Positions 29,008 through 41,523 of a DNA stretch of 64,000 nucleotides are shown piece by piece (position 1 is the first letter of the stretch; each line of letters begins with the position of its first letter). Below the pieces are notes generated by a model. The model ran no database searches and was not told where the DNA came from. It saw only the letters and a list, made by a program, of their open reading frames with translations. Made by a program: the position numbers and the translations under genes. Origin of the DNA: Rhipidocladum racemiflorum (taxonomy: Eukaryota; Streptophyta; Magnoliopsida; Poales; Poaceae); contig CM070584.1 of NCBI GenBank assembly GCA_036346355.1, positions 27,002,039 through 27,066,038 of the forward strand. The letters run 5' to 3'.

Positions 29008-29947
29008 TAGGGGTGAAAACGGAACGGAAAGTTTCCGACCGTTCCGAAGAAAAACGGAAACGAAAGCTCTTTTTCGGAAACGGAAACGGAAAATATCAGA
29101 TGCGAAACTAAAGCGGAAATTTTTGTCGGAAGCGGAAGCGGAAGCGGAGAGCCAATTCCGGCGGAAACGGAAACGGAACGGAAATTCCGTATAAGTGAAA
29201 CCGGAAACTAAAAACGGAAACGGGCCGGAAAGGGAAATGGGCTTGGCCCAAAAATGAGAAGAGAATTTATATTTATTTTCGAATTAAAATAATTTCATAA
29301 ATACAAATGGTTTTATATAAAATACTAAATAGAGTTAAAAAAATTCCACAAAAATTCTCAAAAATACTTTGGAATATTTTGAACCTAGAAAAATTATTTT
29401 CAGCATAAATTTTTTTATAAATAAATTAATTTTATAAATCTAAAAAATGCAAAATAGTATTTATAAACTCCAGAAAATCCAAGATAAATCTCAAAAAATC
29501 ATAAATGAACATCGAATAATAATATACAAATTTTAGGGTGCTAAACCTTTGTAGTTGGTGGAGCAATAGGATATCAATGATAATTATATGGATGAGGATA
29601 TGATGATCTGATATGGGAGATAAATAATGTGCCATTAGCTGACAAACTTGAGAAAAATTTTCTAGTGATATCAGTGAACATAGCACTATTCTTGCATCCA
29701 CCTTAGAGGTGGAATGGGCTATATTGTTCTTGTGGTCATGTATATTGTAATTCTCTACTATGTTCTTGTGGAATTTTTCGCTTTCGTTTCCGTATCTGTT
29801 CCGTTCCGTTCCGATTTCGTTTCCGTCACTATCCGTGTTCGTATCCGTTTCCGGGGTTTCCGATTTCGTTTCCGTTACCGGTAAAAAATGTGGAAACGGA
29901 AACGGAACAGTCATTTACCGACCGTTTCCGTACCGTTTTCATCCCTA
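29008..29947. mobile_element. hAT MITE, 940 bp, rich in ggaaac repeats
   Basis: The ends TAGGGGTGAAAACGG and CCGTTTTCATCCCTA are flanked by a perfect 8-bp duplication gcctcatc (29000-29007, 29948-29955). Both subterminal regions are arrays of cggaaacggaaac and its complement. The middle is AT-rich. There is no transposase. Confidence 0.93.
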
Positions 29948-30240
29948 GCCTCATCCAGCAGCAATCGAGATGTGGAGAATAAGTTGCTTCTTCATCCCCT
30001 AAAGGACATAATACCCTTCACTGTTCCTTCTTCATCCAGAGCGCGAGCAGAGAGGGGAAGAAATTCCCCACAGTTACCTCAACATTGACCGGCCATCTCC
30101 GTCGCAGGTCCACCCATTCTTCACCAAATTTGGTGGCCTAAAGCATAGATCTCGGCGAGAAAGGCAGTCCATTTTAGCGAGATTTCGTTATTTTTGCAGT
30201 TCTCTGGTCCAAAGAAGAGGTTTGGAGCCAGGGTTTCACC

Positions 30241-32068
30241 GTAGGATCGGGGTCTGTGAGTGGTGCAGCGAGGCTCGAGACGCAATCCACGACCAGCGGA
30301 ATGTTCAGCAGGTCCAAATCGGCACGAGAAAGTCAGATGCCCATCGATGCCGACCTAGCTCAGAGTGGTATATCACAGCAACCCCGTATTGATACTTCAT
30401 TCAAACAGGGGGTGAGGCAGAAGCTTGGGAGGGCATGATCGAAATTGTTTCATGCAAATGCAATCCTAGGAAAGAAGGTGGAGTGCCCATACTTCATAGG
30501 TATGCAACATTGTTAGTGTATTTAAGTTAATAATCGATCATTGATTTTACTAAGCTCTTATGACCACTGTGAATAGGTACAATTAAACTAACACAAGAGC
30601 TCACCCCAGGGATTCGTGCACCACGGGGCCACGAGATCAATAGGAAGTACCTCGATGAGAACGAGGAGGAGATTTTTTAGTACCTTCAAAAGTTCAAGTC
30701 TGACTGGGCCACATTTGGTGTCACGATCATGTGCGACTCCTAGACTAGTCCGACAATGCAGAGTATCATCAACTTCATGGTGTTCTGCAATGGCGTCATG
30801 TTCTTCTACAAGTCCGTCAACGCAACAGGTATGCCATTTGGTGTTTTCATACTAACGGAAAATGTATATAGTATACATACTAACTTGTGACGTCTGCATT
30901 GCACAGGCAAGATCCAGGACCGCAAGTACTTATTGAAGGAGATTACGACCGTGGTGTCGCAGGAAATAGGGGTCGAGCATGTGGTGCAGGTGGTTACTGA
31001 CAACACATCGAATTTCAAGAAAGCATGCCTGATATTACGAGTGCAATACCCACAGATTATCTAGCAACCGTGTGTTGCACACACGGTTAACCTCATGCTA
31101 AAAGAGGTGTATGAGCTTCCAGAAATCAAAGGGGTCATAGGAGTGGCGAAGAGGATTTTTTGCTTCTTCTATAACCACAAGAATCTGCAAGCCATGATGA
31201 GGGAGCACATACACGGGGAGTTGGTCAGGCCAAATGCCACACGATTCACCTTCGTTTTCCTTAATAGCTTTAAGGAAAAAAAAGAGCATTTTCAGCAGTG
31301 GATGACCGGTCACGACTGGACAACTAGCAAATGGGCTGGGATGGAAGAGGGGAAGTTCGCATATGACAACCTCGTCGACAGGGGTTGGTGGGACCTTTTG
31401 GAGTGGTGTGTTAGGGCCGTTCAACCAATGTACAAATTTTTGAGGTTCGCGGATCAAGACAGGTTAGCAACAATAAGTGGAATCATGCTGCAATACGCGC
31501 TTGCCTATAGTGAGTACAAGCAGCTTAGGCAAGATGGTGGTGACCAGTACAATCTATTCATTAAAGTACTTGAGATGAGAATGATCGACATAAATTATGG
31601 AACATTCGTGTCTGCATGTTAATGAAATACATACTTTTTCGTCCGACCTTGATATGTTCATTTTTGTTGTACTAATCTCAAAATTATGTTGTCCATTGCA
31701 GCATCCGTCCTAGACCCACGGTCTCACTATGAGTACAACATATGCAACACTCCGTCGTTCATGGCCAGCTATCGACTGCCCTAGGCATTTTAGTTGACGA
31801 CGACAACTGCGTGGTGCTAGCCATAAGGGAAGCTGACATTTACCGTCAGAGGAGGGGACGGTTCGGCACCCAGCTAGCGGAGCGCAACGCACATGATCCC
31901 AACATGTCTACTGGTAAGTTAATAATTGCAACTAATGTTCATTATGGCCTGTACCGACATACTAACGGATTGTCTGGTTGTCTTGTGTTGTTGTCTATGG
32001 CACAATGGTGGATGGCATTTGGGAATGAGGCGTCGACATTATAGAAGTACACCATGAGGATGGTGTTA
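30241..32068 (+). pseudogene. hAT-3 transposase, N-terminal and catalytic part
   Basis: Readable pieces across apparent introns: FHANAILGKKVECPYFI (about 30440-30500); PRGHEINRKYLDENEEEIF; WATFGVTIMCDS; MQSIINFMVFCNGVMFFYKS; a DUF659 segment VEHVVQVVTDNTSNFKKACL (catalytic Asp context); CVAHTVNLMLKEVYELPEIK; RPNATRFTFVFLNSFKEKKE; WWDLLEWCVRAVQPMYKFLR; and ASVLDPRSHYEYNI. Introns are suggested at about 30500-30577, 30829-30905 and 31617-31701. In-frame stops at former Trp or Gln positions make it a pseudogene. Confidence 0.82.
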
Positions 32069-34407
32069 CAGTGTAATGCGGACATCACACTCTTTGATGC
32101 AGCCACGACGTCACCTACACGTCAAGAGGAAATGATGAAAGGACCAGTTACACGAACTTATGCACGCCAGCAAATGGTTAACATGGTGCTCACAAATTAT
32201 GGAGAAGTGCCGATACAATACCAGATCAAAATGGGCCCAAACATGTTGAGACAAGGAGGCCCAACCATGATGGGCCAAGGAGGCGCCAAGGCCCACGGGC
32301 CAGAACATGTTGAAAGGAGGCCCAACCATGATGGGCCAAGGAGGCGCTAAGGCCCATGGGCCAGAACATGTTGAAACAAGAAGGCCCAACCATGATGGGC
32401 CAAGGAGGCACTAAGGCCCATCATGGCGCCATAGAGGAGGGAGCACCACCACTTCTCAGACCGACCCATGAAGTGTGGCACCACTTCCTCCCTCCACCGG
32501 CCCACGAAGGCCCAAGTTGCATGACTACATGTTTAGTACTAGAGATGCCCAAACGGGCGGCAAGACGGCCCTACTGCTTAACGGGCAAGACACGGCCGTT
32601 TAGGCACTACTGTTTAGGCCGGCTAATAAACAAAGCGGCCGTCGTCTACCACGCGTCGGTGTCGCCCAAGCACGGCCCGGCGACCAAACGGCCCGTGCCG
32701 TGCCAGCCCATTGTTACGCGGGCCAACACGCCGAAACGGGCTGGGTCGGCCCGTTAGTGCCTAAAAATTGAAATTTTTGAAAAGAAATTCAGAAAAAATC
32801 CAAAAAAATTGGAAAAAATCAAAAAATCAAAAAAGAATGAAAATAATTGAAAATAAAATCAGAATAAATGAAAAAAGTTAGAATAATTAGAAAAACTCAA
32901 GAATGTAGGAAAACTTTTAAAAATATATATAAATTGAGAAAAAGCTAAAAATATAAAATAAATTCTAAAATGAACTAAATAATTAGAATTAAATGGGCCG
33001 TGCCTAAACGGTCGTCTTATTGCCGTCTTGTGATCTTGAAGCCCAAGCACGAGCTGTAAATCTTGCGTCTTGAGGCCTACCATTTACGATAGGGCCGTGC
33101 CGTGCCTGGGCCGTGTGTAAGTTCAAGCTCCATTTGGTTTTGGTGATTGGTTTAGATTAATGATTAATCTTTGTTTAATGACAAATCTAATCTTATTGAG
33201 ACTAACATGTTTATTGAGTTACATTTAATAGTCTCATATTTGGATGGAAAATGAAAAACCAAGGTATGTATGCATATCCATTCTAGTATAAATTGCATAC
33301 TTTGAATTCAAGTTTAAGTTTGAATTCTCCATGACATTAATCACAAAATGTGCATTATGTTTCCCAATCCATATATTACATGGATGCACATATTTAGGGA
33401 GAGTTCACACTTGAACTTGATGTATCGATGTATTGATCTATTCTTCACTCCATATATTTAAAAGGATCAATACATTGGAACATATCAATTTAAATGAATG
33501 TTTAAATTGAGCTCATTTGTCTTCTAATCATCAAAGAACATTTCATCATGTGTTGATGGTGTTCTTGTGATTGATTAAAGGCAAATGAAGAGTTCTTGAG
33601 CAGTATGAAGCATTAGTTGCATCATGTACTCAAGACACATATAAGTTCATTTGATTGATTTAGGTTGTGCTCAATTGATGTAAGTGGTATCCATTATGTG
33701 TTAATGGAGTACTTAGATGATTGAGACAACCATGCATCTTGGACTAACCATTTCTATAAGTGATGATTGAGCCAGGTTAGTTCCAAAGGTTGAAAAGAAG
33801 AAGGTTCATCAAGAAGAGATGAACAAGATTATAGAGCTGGGTGACGATCTTGAAGATAAGATGATTGAAGATCTAAAGACTTCAAGAGACAGCCAGAGTG
33901 ATGATCCCGGGGTACAAGTCTATTAAAGATCATAAAGACCCCAAAAGGGGATTGCTTGCGGCTAAGGTATAACTAGTTAGGCTAAGGACCTTCCTAGTCT
34001 TTGAGTCTAGTTATTAGCGTCGTACTATTAAGAGGGGTTGAGTTCCTGCTTTAAGCTTTATCATAAGTTGGTGATCTCAATCCTGTAGTCACTCGAGCTC
34101 AAATCTTATTTGGATTTGGTTTTTGCATAGAGCTATCCATTTGGCATGTGTTGCGAATGGGTGAAGCTCGTGCTTGGATTTTGCATAAGTTCTATTTGGC
34201 ATTTGTTGCAAATAGGTCAAGCTTGTGCTTGGAGTTTTCGCATTGAGCTTTGATTTGCATTAGTTGCAAATAGGATAAGCTAATGCGTTGGCTTTTGCGT
34301 GAAGCTCATTTCTTTGCATGTGTTGCAATAGATGAAGCTTCATGCTTTTGTTTTTGTTTTACAAACAAAATCCTTATTGCGTTTATTTGGTATTGCTTGG
34401 AGCTATA

Positions 34408-35562
34408 TGTCGGCTTACCGGCCAACAGGCACCCTAAGATTGGGTGCTTGAGAGATTCGGACTGGGGGCTTTTGTGGTAACCGCTCCAGAGACAGGAAGA
34501 ACGGGATGTTGGGAGCAAGCAAGAAGACGGTCGAGTTTACCCAGGTTCGGGCCCTCCAAAAGGAGTAATGACCCTAGTCCTGCTTGGGGGATTCTTCTCA
34601 ATTCAAGGTTCTTACAAGGCTGGGGAAGACGACCTTCTAAGGTTCCGCCAACCAACAAACAACAACCCTTCTCCCATGCACCCTAACTCCCTTTTATACT
34701 CGGGCTGGCTGAGGCGCATGGGGCTTACAAGCTTGCGTAAAGCAAGCGTCTGACACGCTACTACAGTGCATTTAATGCACCCGTCACACTCTCTTACATC
34801 ACATTTAATGCCTGTCCTAGCCGACTTAGACTTCGCCTTGGGTCCCTTTGTCTGTCACCCCCGCAGTTCCGCCAGAGAGAGGGGATGTCGATTCGGGCCA
34901 CCCATCATTAATGCGCGCTGGGAAGACACGCCGCCATACCGCTGCCTACATATCCTGCATTTAATGCGCACGTCTCGCATTAAATATCCTTGACCCTTCG
35001 CCAGAGTACAGACACGGGGTTGATTCTTGGGAACTACGTCCCGAGGAGTGGCCTGAACGCCACCTGTCCTCTTGGCGAGCACCTTTGATGGTCGCTTCGA
35101 GGAGTGGCTCAACGCCACTGCCCCTGGCGAGCACCTTTGCTGGTCGCTCGAGGAGTGGCCTGAACGCCACTCGCCCCTGGGCGAGCACCTTTGCTGTCGC
35201 CTGAGGAGTGGCTCAACGCTACTCGCCCTGGGCGAGCACCTTCGCTGTCGCTTCGAGGAGTGGCTCAACGCCACCTGTCCTCTTGGCGAGCACCTTTGCT
35301 GGTCGCCCTGAGGAGTGGCCTGAACGCCACCTGTCCCCTGGGCGAGCACCTTCGCTGGTCGCCCTGAGGAGTGGCCTGAACGCCACCTGTCCCCTGGGCG
35401 AGCACCTTCGCTGGTCGCCCTGAGGAGTGGCCTGAACGCCACCTGTCCTCTTGGCGAGCACCTTTGCTGGTCGCCCTGAGGAGTGGCCTGAACGCCACCT
35501 GTCCTCTGGGCGAGAGTACTTAAGGCGGCTGCGTGGGTACCCCAGCGTTTAATACGCTGACA
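34408..35562 (-). repeat. Tat element 3' LTR
   Basis: 1155 bp, TGTCGGCTTACC...ACGCTGACA. It includes nine ~56-bp tandem units. Confidence 0.93.
35042..35515. repeat. 56-bp tandem repeats in Tat 3' LTR, 9 copies
   Basis: Each unit starts near ggagtggcctgaacgccacc, where gtggc...gccac forms a small hairpin, and continues to gcgagcacctttgctggtcg. The rightmost four units are nearly identical; the left ones have indels. Long frames through this array (for example minus 35652-34855) are only repeat translations. Confidence 0.95.
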
Positions 35563-35820
35563 GTAGCCCCCGGGCCCACCCAGGAGTGTCTTTATTCTTT
35601 TCTTCGTCGAACGGTTCAATCTCCCGGGTGGGGCCCATAAATGCCCACGCACGCCGCGGTCTTTAAAAACTTGCCTCTTTTTCCGGCCCCGAGGTGGATA
35701 CTGCGGCCGTTTCCGAGGCTTCGTGGGACGTGCCCACTTCCTTGAAAAATGCTTTGATTTTCCCGCATCCGAACTGCCGCGTCTCTTCGACTTTTTCCCG
35801 CCAGGCTCTTCCTTGAATTC

Positions 35821-35831
35821 TTATAAATAAG
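35821..35831 (+). promoter_or_regulatory. TATA-like box for the antisense ORF
   Basis: ttataaataag lies about 85 bp before the ATG at 35914, on the + strand. With the frame-keeping intron it suggests a separate Pol II transcript. Confidence 0.5.
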
Positions 35832-35913
35832 CAGGCGACGGGGGGGGATGTTCCCTGTTAAGCACCGCCTCTGCTCCTTCTGCCTTAGCTTCCCTTCTTC
35901 CTTAGCTGATTCG

Positions 35914-38450
35914 ATGGCCTCTCCGACTCTCGCCCTCCCTCCTTCAACTGTGGAAGAGAACGCCGCCGCTAGATGCTCCAAGGTGATCGCTCGCGACGCT
36001 CTCCGCATGCGGCCGGATCGTCGCTCCCACGCCCACCGGGAAGTCATCTTCTTCGTCTGGCGATGATGGCGGGCTTGATCTCGCCCATCTCGGACTTCTA
36101 CATCGCCGTCCTCAACTTCTACGAAATTCACAACATCCACCTTCCGCCTAACTCCATTGTGCTCCTCTCGTCTTCGCCCACTTCGTGAGATGTTTATAGG
36201 GGTAATGCCCAATCTTCTCCTTTTCCGCTACTTCTTCTCGCTCCGCGTCGGCCAGGGCTCCGCATCTCCGGGTGCGCCATCTGCGACTTAGAGGCGGGCA
36301 TTGCGCGCGCTACATTCCAATGGAGAACCGATCCACTGGAAAATGTGGCGCCACGAATGGTTGTACGTTGAAGACGACAATGCATTGAAGCCACAGGGCT
36401 TCCACCGAGCGGTGGGCAGCAAATCTGACTGGGTATCTCCGGTCGCCGACACACCCGAGCTACTTGCAATGTTGGCTCGGGTTGATCGGCTGCGGATAGC
36501 AGGGCTGACCGGAGGCATGGTTCTCCGGGACTTCGTGTCCCGGAGGATTAGCCCTTTGCGCCGCCGGCACCGCCCAGCTTGGCACTACCTGGGCGTAGAC
36601 GACGGGACTCGGACGGTTCAAGGAGGTAAGCTCTTACGCCTTCCTTCTTCATCATCATTCCCCTTTTTTTTTAACATCGCCTTCTTCTTCTTTTTACTGT
36701 GTCAGCCGCGGGAAAGCTGGACGCCGCGCAGATCGCTTCCTGGATGGGGCGACTGGGCCAGTCGAGCGACGTTCCACCCTTCCCCGAGGCTGCGCTTCCA
36801 CTCTGCGACATGCAGCCTCTGGATCGGGCGGAGATCGTCAAGGCGATGCCTAAGATGGACGCCATGGGGACGCCCATCATCGCCCATCAAGGGCCTCGAT
36901 AATCCGCGGCACTCCTACGGTGGCGACCAGGGGAGGAACAAGCGTCTGCCGACGACATCGCTTCATCGAACGTCCGGCCACCACGGCTATCGGGGCGGCC
37001 GTCGGCTGGACCTTCAGCGGCCCCGCCATCGGGACTTCCTCTCACCGCGGGCTCTTCATCAACGGCCGCGACGCTTCCGCCTCCGCCATCACCGCCAGTT
37101 ATTGGCGCCGCGCCGGCAATGATCGCCGGCCGGCTTTTCCTCCATCGCCACCGCCACCGCCGGGCGGTGACCCGCCGGCGCTACCGGCGGACCGACCGCG
37201 CAGCGTCCTCGCCGCCACCGGCACCGCTAGTGGCCGACCGCCAAAGATCGCCCGATGGCGGACCACCGGCGGCGTCCTCGCCGCCACCGGCACCGCTAGT
37301 GGCCGACCGCCAAAGATCGCGATGGCGGACCCACCGGCGCAGCATCCTTCGCCGCCACCGGCACCGCTAGCGGCCGACCCGCCAGCACTGCCAGTGGCGG
37401 ACCCACCGGCGCAGCATTCTCCGTCGCCACCGAGGCCGCCGGTGCCTCGAGGTGGTTCTCACTCGAGTGCCTCGGTTTCGAGGCCTCACCAGTGTACTGA
37501 ATTCTTGATACACACAAAAGAAGACGGTAAAACTTTTAATCTTCGAATGGAGCCTTACCTTTGCTTGCTTTTGCTTGTTCCAGGGCACTGCTGCCGACCC
37601 CCACCGCCTCCTGTGGCGGTCGACGATCGGGGCGAGGTAGCGGACGGAGCGGAATGATCCGCCAGGACAAGAAGAAGCCGGCGATCAAGATGCTGACCTG
37701 GGCCGCCGTCATTGCGGTCCGAGGCGCTGGGACCACCCCACTCCGGATCCTCCCGCTGACTGCTCCTTCTGGCGGACGCAGATGCACCGGCCGTCGCTTT
37801 GGACAGCTCTACTCCCACACCACCACCACCGCTTTACGCCGAAAGGTGCAACGGCCGCCGACGCCGCCATCGAGATCACGGCCCGGCAGAGGTGGCTGAT
37901 TTACATGACCGATGGAAAGGCAGGAGCGGGAGGTGGGGAGCGGAGCGGGGCCGCTTCGCGCCGAGCTCATGGAAGGCTCGGCGCGGCGGACACACCGCAT
38001 CGATCGAAGCGAGACACTCTGCGAGATCTTGAAATGCGCCTTTGGCCGGATGAGGCGACCTCGCTCGGCCGGGGTTGGTGCGACAAGCGCCAGCTGGAGC
38101 GAAGCCGTCGCACTCGCCCATACGCCTCGGTCGGATTGCGGACTTCACCGCCGGCTTCCGCCGCTCGCCGACCGGTCCACCCAGGAGGGACGCGCAAAGA
38201 GCGGCTGCGATCGCGGTTCGTTTTGGCGTGTTGCGCGCCCAAGGACGCCAACTTTGATCCTCCGCCGCCGCCCGTGGGATTGAAGGAGATCGGGCGGAGG
38301 CGGAGGCGCTGGTGCAGTAGCCGATCGGCCGCCGCCACCGGAGATGGCCAACCCTGAGTGGAGGACGCAGCAGAAGAGGTGGCTTGGCGCCGACGTCGGG
38401 CCCTCGCGGAAGACCCCGCAAAGAAGCCAGTGACGAGGAGGAAGAAGGAT
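35914..38450 (+). pseudogene. Antisense additional ORF of the Tat element, transposase_28/plant-mobile-domain-like
   Basis: On the strand opposite to gag-pol: MASPTLALPPSTVEENAAAR (35914), then by frame change MMAGLISPISDFYIAVLNFY, EIHNIHLPPNSIVLLS and (36301 on) NGEPIHWKMWRHEWLYVEDD and GGMVLRDFVSRRISPLRRRH. An intron 36626-36705 (gtaagc...gtcag) keeps phase and joins to AAGKLDAAQIASWMGRLGQS and DRAEIVKAMPKMDAMGTPII. The rest (36903-38450) is Pro/Ala-rich with ~60-bp tandem units near 37200-37470 and several frame breaks. It resembles the family called putative gypsy-type transposon. Role unknown; antisense ORFs 3' of pol are known in Tat elements. Confidence 0.75.
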
Positions 38451-39040
38451 AGGATAACCTAGACCCTTCTCCCTTTTTTGCCCTCTTAACTTGCTGGCTT
38501 GTCTTCTTAGCCTTCCACCTTACTGACCGCCAGCATTAACTTGAGTGCTACTGCCCGGCTTAAGGCTTAGAAGGAAAAAAGAAGGGAGTAAAGTATCCCT
38601 TGTGTCCGGGCGTTTCTTTTCTCGTTGCCTTCTGATCCTGCAAACAACACGTACCCTTGTGGCCTCCGCGGGGCGGACACAGTGTAAGACGTGACAGGAC
38701 GTAGGCTTTTGATAGCAGTGTTTAAATCGCCAGCCCCCACGGGGACACCCGAAGTGTCATGACCGTGTCGGGAGCTGAGTTCAAACCAGCCGCCCAATTG
38801 CCCAATCCTGTTCGCCGCACTTACATAGTGGTCCCGCCTTTGCCACTGGGCGCTCGCAGGACTGAGCGGACTAGAGTGATCGCCCGAACACTTTGCCACA
38901 AAGCACGTAACTGTAAAGGCATGAAGTAATCGCTAGAAATATGAGAACTTAATACTTAATTTACGAACAACGTGTCGTTTCCCGCTTAGTCGGCAAAGAC
39001 AGGCATGATTCGACCAAGCACGAGGAACAAAACACGAAAC
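38450..39040. other. Tat 3' region between antisense ORF and integrase end
   Basis: No supported coding sequence. It contains the convergent ends of the sense pol gene and the antisense ORF. Confidence 0.5.
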
Positions 39041-39239
39041 TTACAACCGTTCAAGGGTAGAACTTGCGCAGTTCTCTATATTACGTGAGTTCGCTAGTTC
39101 CTCCTCGCCCTCGGTGGCCAACCCGACCGCCCGGGTCGAGAGGCGAGACCACCTTAAAGGGGCCCTCCCGGGAGACAGTTTGTGCAACCCGACTGCGAAA
39201 TCTTTCGCAAGACCAGGTCGCCCTTGCCGCGATGTTCTC

Positions 39240-40151
39240 TCACCGACCGGGTGGCGTGGTACCTCCCGAGGCTTTGCTGATACCGAGCGGCGCGCAGGCC
39301 GCGATCCGGGCTTCTTCCAGGAGATTGGCGTCGTCTTGGCGCATCTCTTCCTGATCTTCTTCCGCGAACGCTGACGCGCGGCGACGAATGTCAGTGCGAA
39401 GGGAGGACAGCCTCGCTCCGTAAACCCGAGAAAGAATGGAGTCTCTCCAGAGTCTTGGCCGGGAGTGGTCCGAGTGACCACAAAGATCGCCGGAGTTCTT
39501 CAACCCACCGCGAGCCGCGTTGGTGAAGCCGATCAAACGCCCGAGTCTTGAGGCCCTTCAAAGACTGGCATTGGCTCGCTCAACTTGGCCGTTGCTTCTT
39601 GGATGGGCAACGGAGGCAAAGCAGACCTTCGTGCCCATTTCTTCGCAAAAGTCCAGAAAAGCGGCGCTGGTGAACTGGGCGCCATTGTCGGTGATGATAC
39701 GGTTGGCGACCCCGAAGCGGGCGAAGATCCCTCGCATGAACTTGACCGCGGCTGCAGCGGTAATGGTTCTCACGGCTTCAGCTTCCACCCACTTGGTGAA
39801 CTTGTCAATGGCGACGAACAGATGAGTGTAGCCTCCTGTGGCCCGCGGGAACGGACCCAGGATATCCAGGCCCTGCACCGCGAAGAGGCCATGAGAGCGG
39901 GATGGTTTGCGAGCTTGGGCTGGTTGGTGGATTTGCTTGGCGTGGAATCGCACGCCGCACCTCCTCACCACCGCAAGCATCCTGGAGGGCGGTTGGCCAA
40001 TAGAACCCGTGGCGGAAAGCTTTTCCCACCAGGTTCGACCGGAAAAATGGCTCCGACACGCCTCCATGGATATCGAAAGCAAAATGCTTCCCTCTTCCCG
40101 AGTGATGCACTTGAAGAACTCCGTTTCCACCCGGCCAGTACAGGTCCCCAT
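39240..40151 (-). pseudogene. Tat integrase
   Basis: LDILGPFPRATGGYTHLFVA, IDKFTKWVEAEAV, RIITDNGAQFTSAAFLDFCE and HPRSNGQVERANASL supply the D-D-E core. The C-terminal part at 39536-39240 (EEDQEEMRQDDANLLEEARI) is in another frame. The zinc-binding N-terminus is broken near 40100-40300. Confidence 0.87.
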
Positions 40152-40640
40152 CTACCAGGGTGTAGCGCTTGGCCTTTCGCGCTATCTTCTACCGACGCAT
40201 CATCGTCGGGGCATACTTGATCCCGCAGTAGGCCAGGATCGGATCCATCCATGTGCCTTCCGGTCAAGCACGGCGACCACAGAGTGATCGTCGGGTACTC
40301 CGCTGGCCAAGCGTTTCCACGGTGCCACTTTTCCTCCTGCAGCGTGGTCGGGCGGCGCCACCATCGTCCCCACCGTAAACGGGGTTGCGATAGGCGTCGC
40401 CGCTTCCCATCAGTGAGGGCTGAAGCGGCATCACCATCCTCCCCACCGAGACGGGCCGAGATGGACGGTCGCGGAAGCCTTTCTTCAAAGACTCCGACCG
40501 GAACAGGGGCTCTTGTCGAGGCGAGCTGAGCGAGCTCGTCCGCTAAATAATTGTCGCGCCGGGGTATGTGCGTATACCCTAGCCCTTCGAAGTGTCTCTC
40601 CATCTTTCTAACCTCCGCCAGGTAAGCTGCCATGACGGGA

Positions 40641-41267
40641 TCAGAGCAGGTGAAGTCCTTCCTTGCCTGGTTGATGACCAGCAAAGAAAGAATCGCCTTT
40701 AATCAGAGGGCGCCAGTATGCCGATGGGCTGCGGCGACTGAGCCCACCAAACAATCCTTCGTATTCCGCAACATTGTTGGTAGCTTTAAAGTCCAGGACG
40801 ACTATATATTTGAGGGGGTCCCCGGTCGGGGAGACCAGGAGGAACCCAGCCCCCGCGCCTTCGAGCCTGAAGGATCCATCAAAGAAGAGCGTCCAAGGCG
40901 TGGGCACGGGGACTTCCTTATCTTCCCCATCTGCCGGAGTCCATTCAACAATGAAGTCCGCCAGCCTTTGACTCTTGATAGCAGTGCGGGGGGCAAATTT
41001 GAAGCCAAATTCCCCCAGCTCGACAGACCACTTGGCGATGCGACCTTCAGCTTCACGGTTGTGAAGGATCTCCCGCAGAGGATACGAGGAGACCACAGTG
41101 ATCTCCCTTCCTTGGAAATAATGTCGCAGCTTTCTTGATGCCACCAGCACAGCATACACCATTTTCTGGGCCTGAGGATACCTAGTTTCAGCATCATGCA
41201 GCACCTTGCTCACATAATAGACCGGCCGCTGCACACCCTCTCGCTCTGCTACTAGTGCTGCACTCAC
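40641..41267 (-). pseudogene. Tat RNase H and second (archaeal-type) RNase H
   Basis: First domain: RPVYYVSKVLHDAETRYPQA, QKMVYAVLVASRKLRHYFQG, GRIAKWSVELGEFGFKFAPR. Second domain: WTLFFDGSFRLEGAGAGFLL and KATNNVAEYEGL, an aRNH signature with DGS and NNxAEY, continuing near 40684 as LVINQARKDFTC. Two RNase H domains in tandem identify the Tat lineage. Confidence 0.87.
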
Positions 41268-41523
41268 CGCCGAGGGGCTTGCCGCTACATAAAGGAGAAG
41301 CGGCTCACTGTGCTCGGGGCGACCAAAGACAGAGGCGAGGAGAGATACTTTGTCCGCTCTTCAAAGGCCTGCTGGGCCTCCGGGGTCCACTCGAAGGAAT
41401 TAGTCTTCTTCATCAGCTAGAACAATGGGAGACTTTTCTCCCAGTAAGACTATGAACGGCCGAGGGAGGCGAGGCGACCAGCTAAGCATCAAGCCGCTTA
41501 AGCGGACAGTGGCTTCATTCGTT

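Noticed and set aside
30616..30855. 79-codon + frame
   Set aside because: Wrong frame over the hAT-3 transposase; the correct frame gives recognisable DUF659/hAT sequence.
35042..35515. CRISPR-like array
   Set aside because: Contiguous tandem units without unique spacers in a plant LTR.
34855..35652. 265-codon minus-strand open frame full of SGHSSGRPAKVLA-type repeats
   Set aside because: Translation of the 56-bp LTR tandem array; unit length allows open frames on several strands.
36920..37657. 245-codon + strand Pro/Ala-rich frame
   Set aside because: Probably the degenerate, repeat-containing tail of the antisense Tat ORF in shifted frame; not a separate gene.
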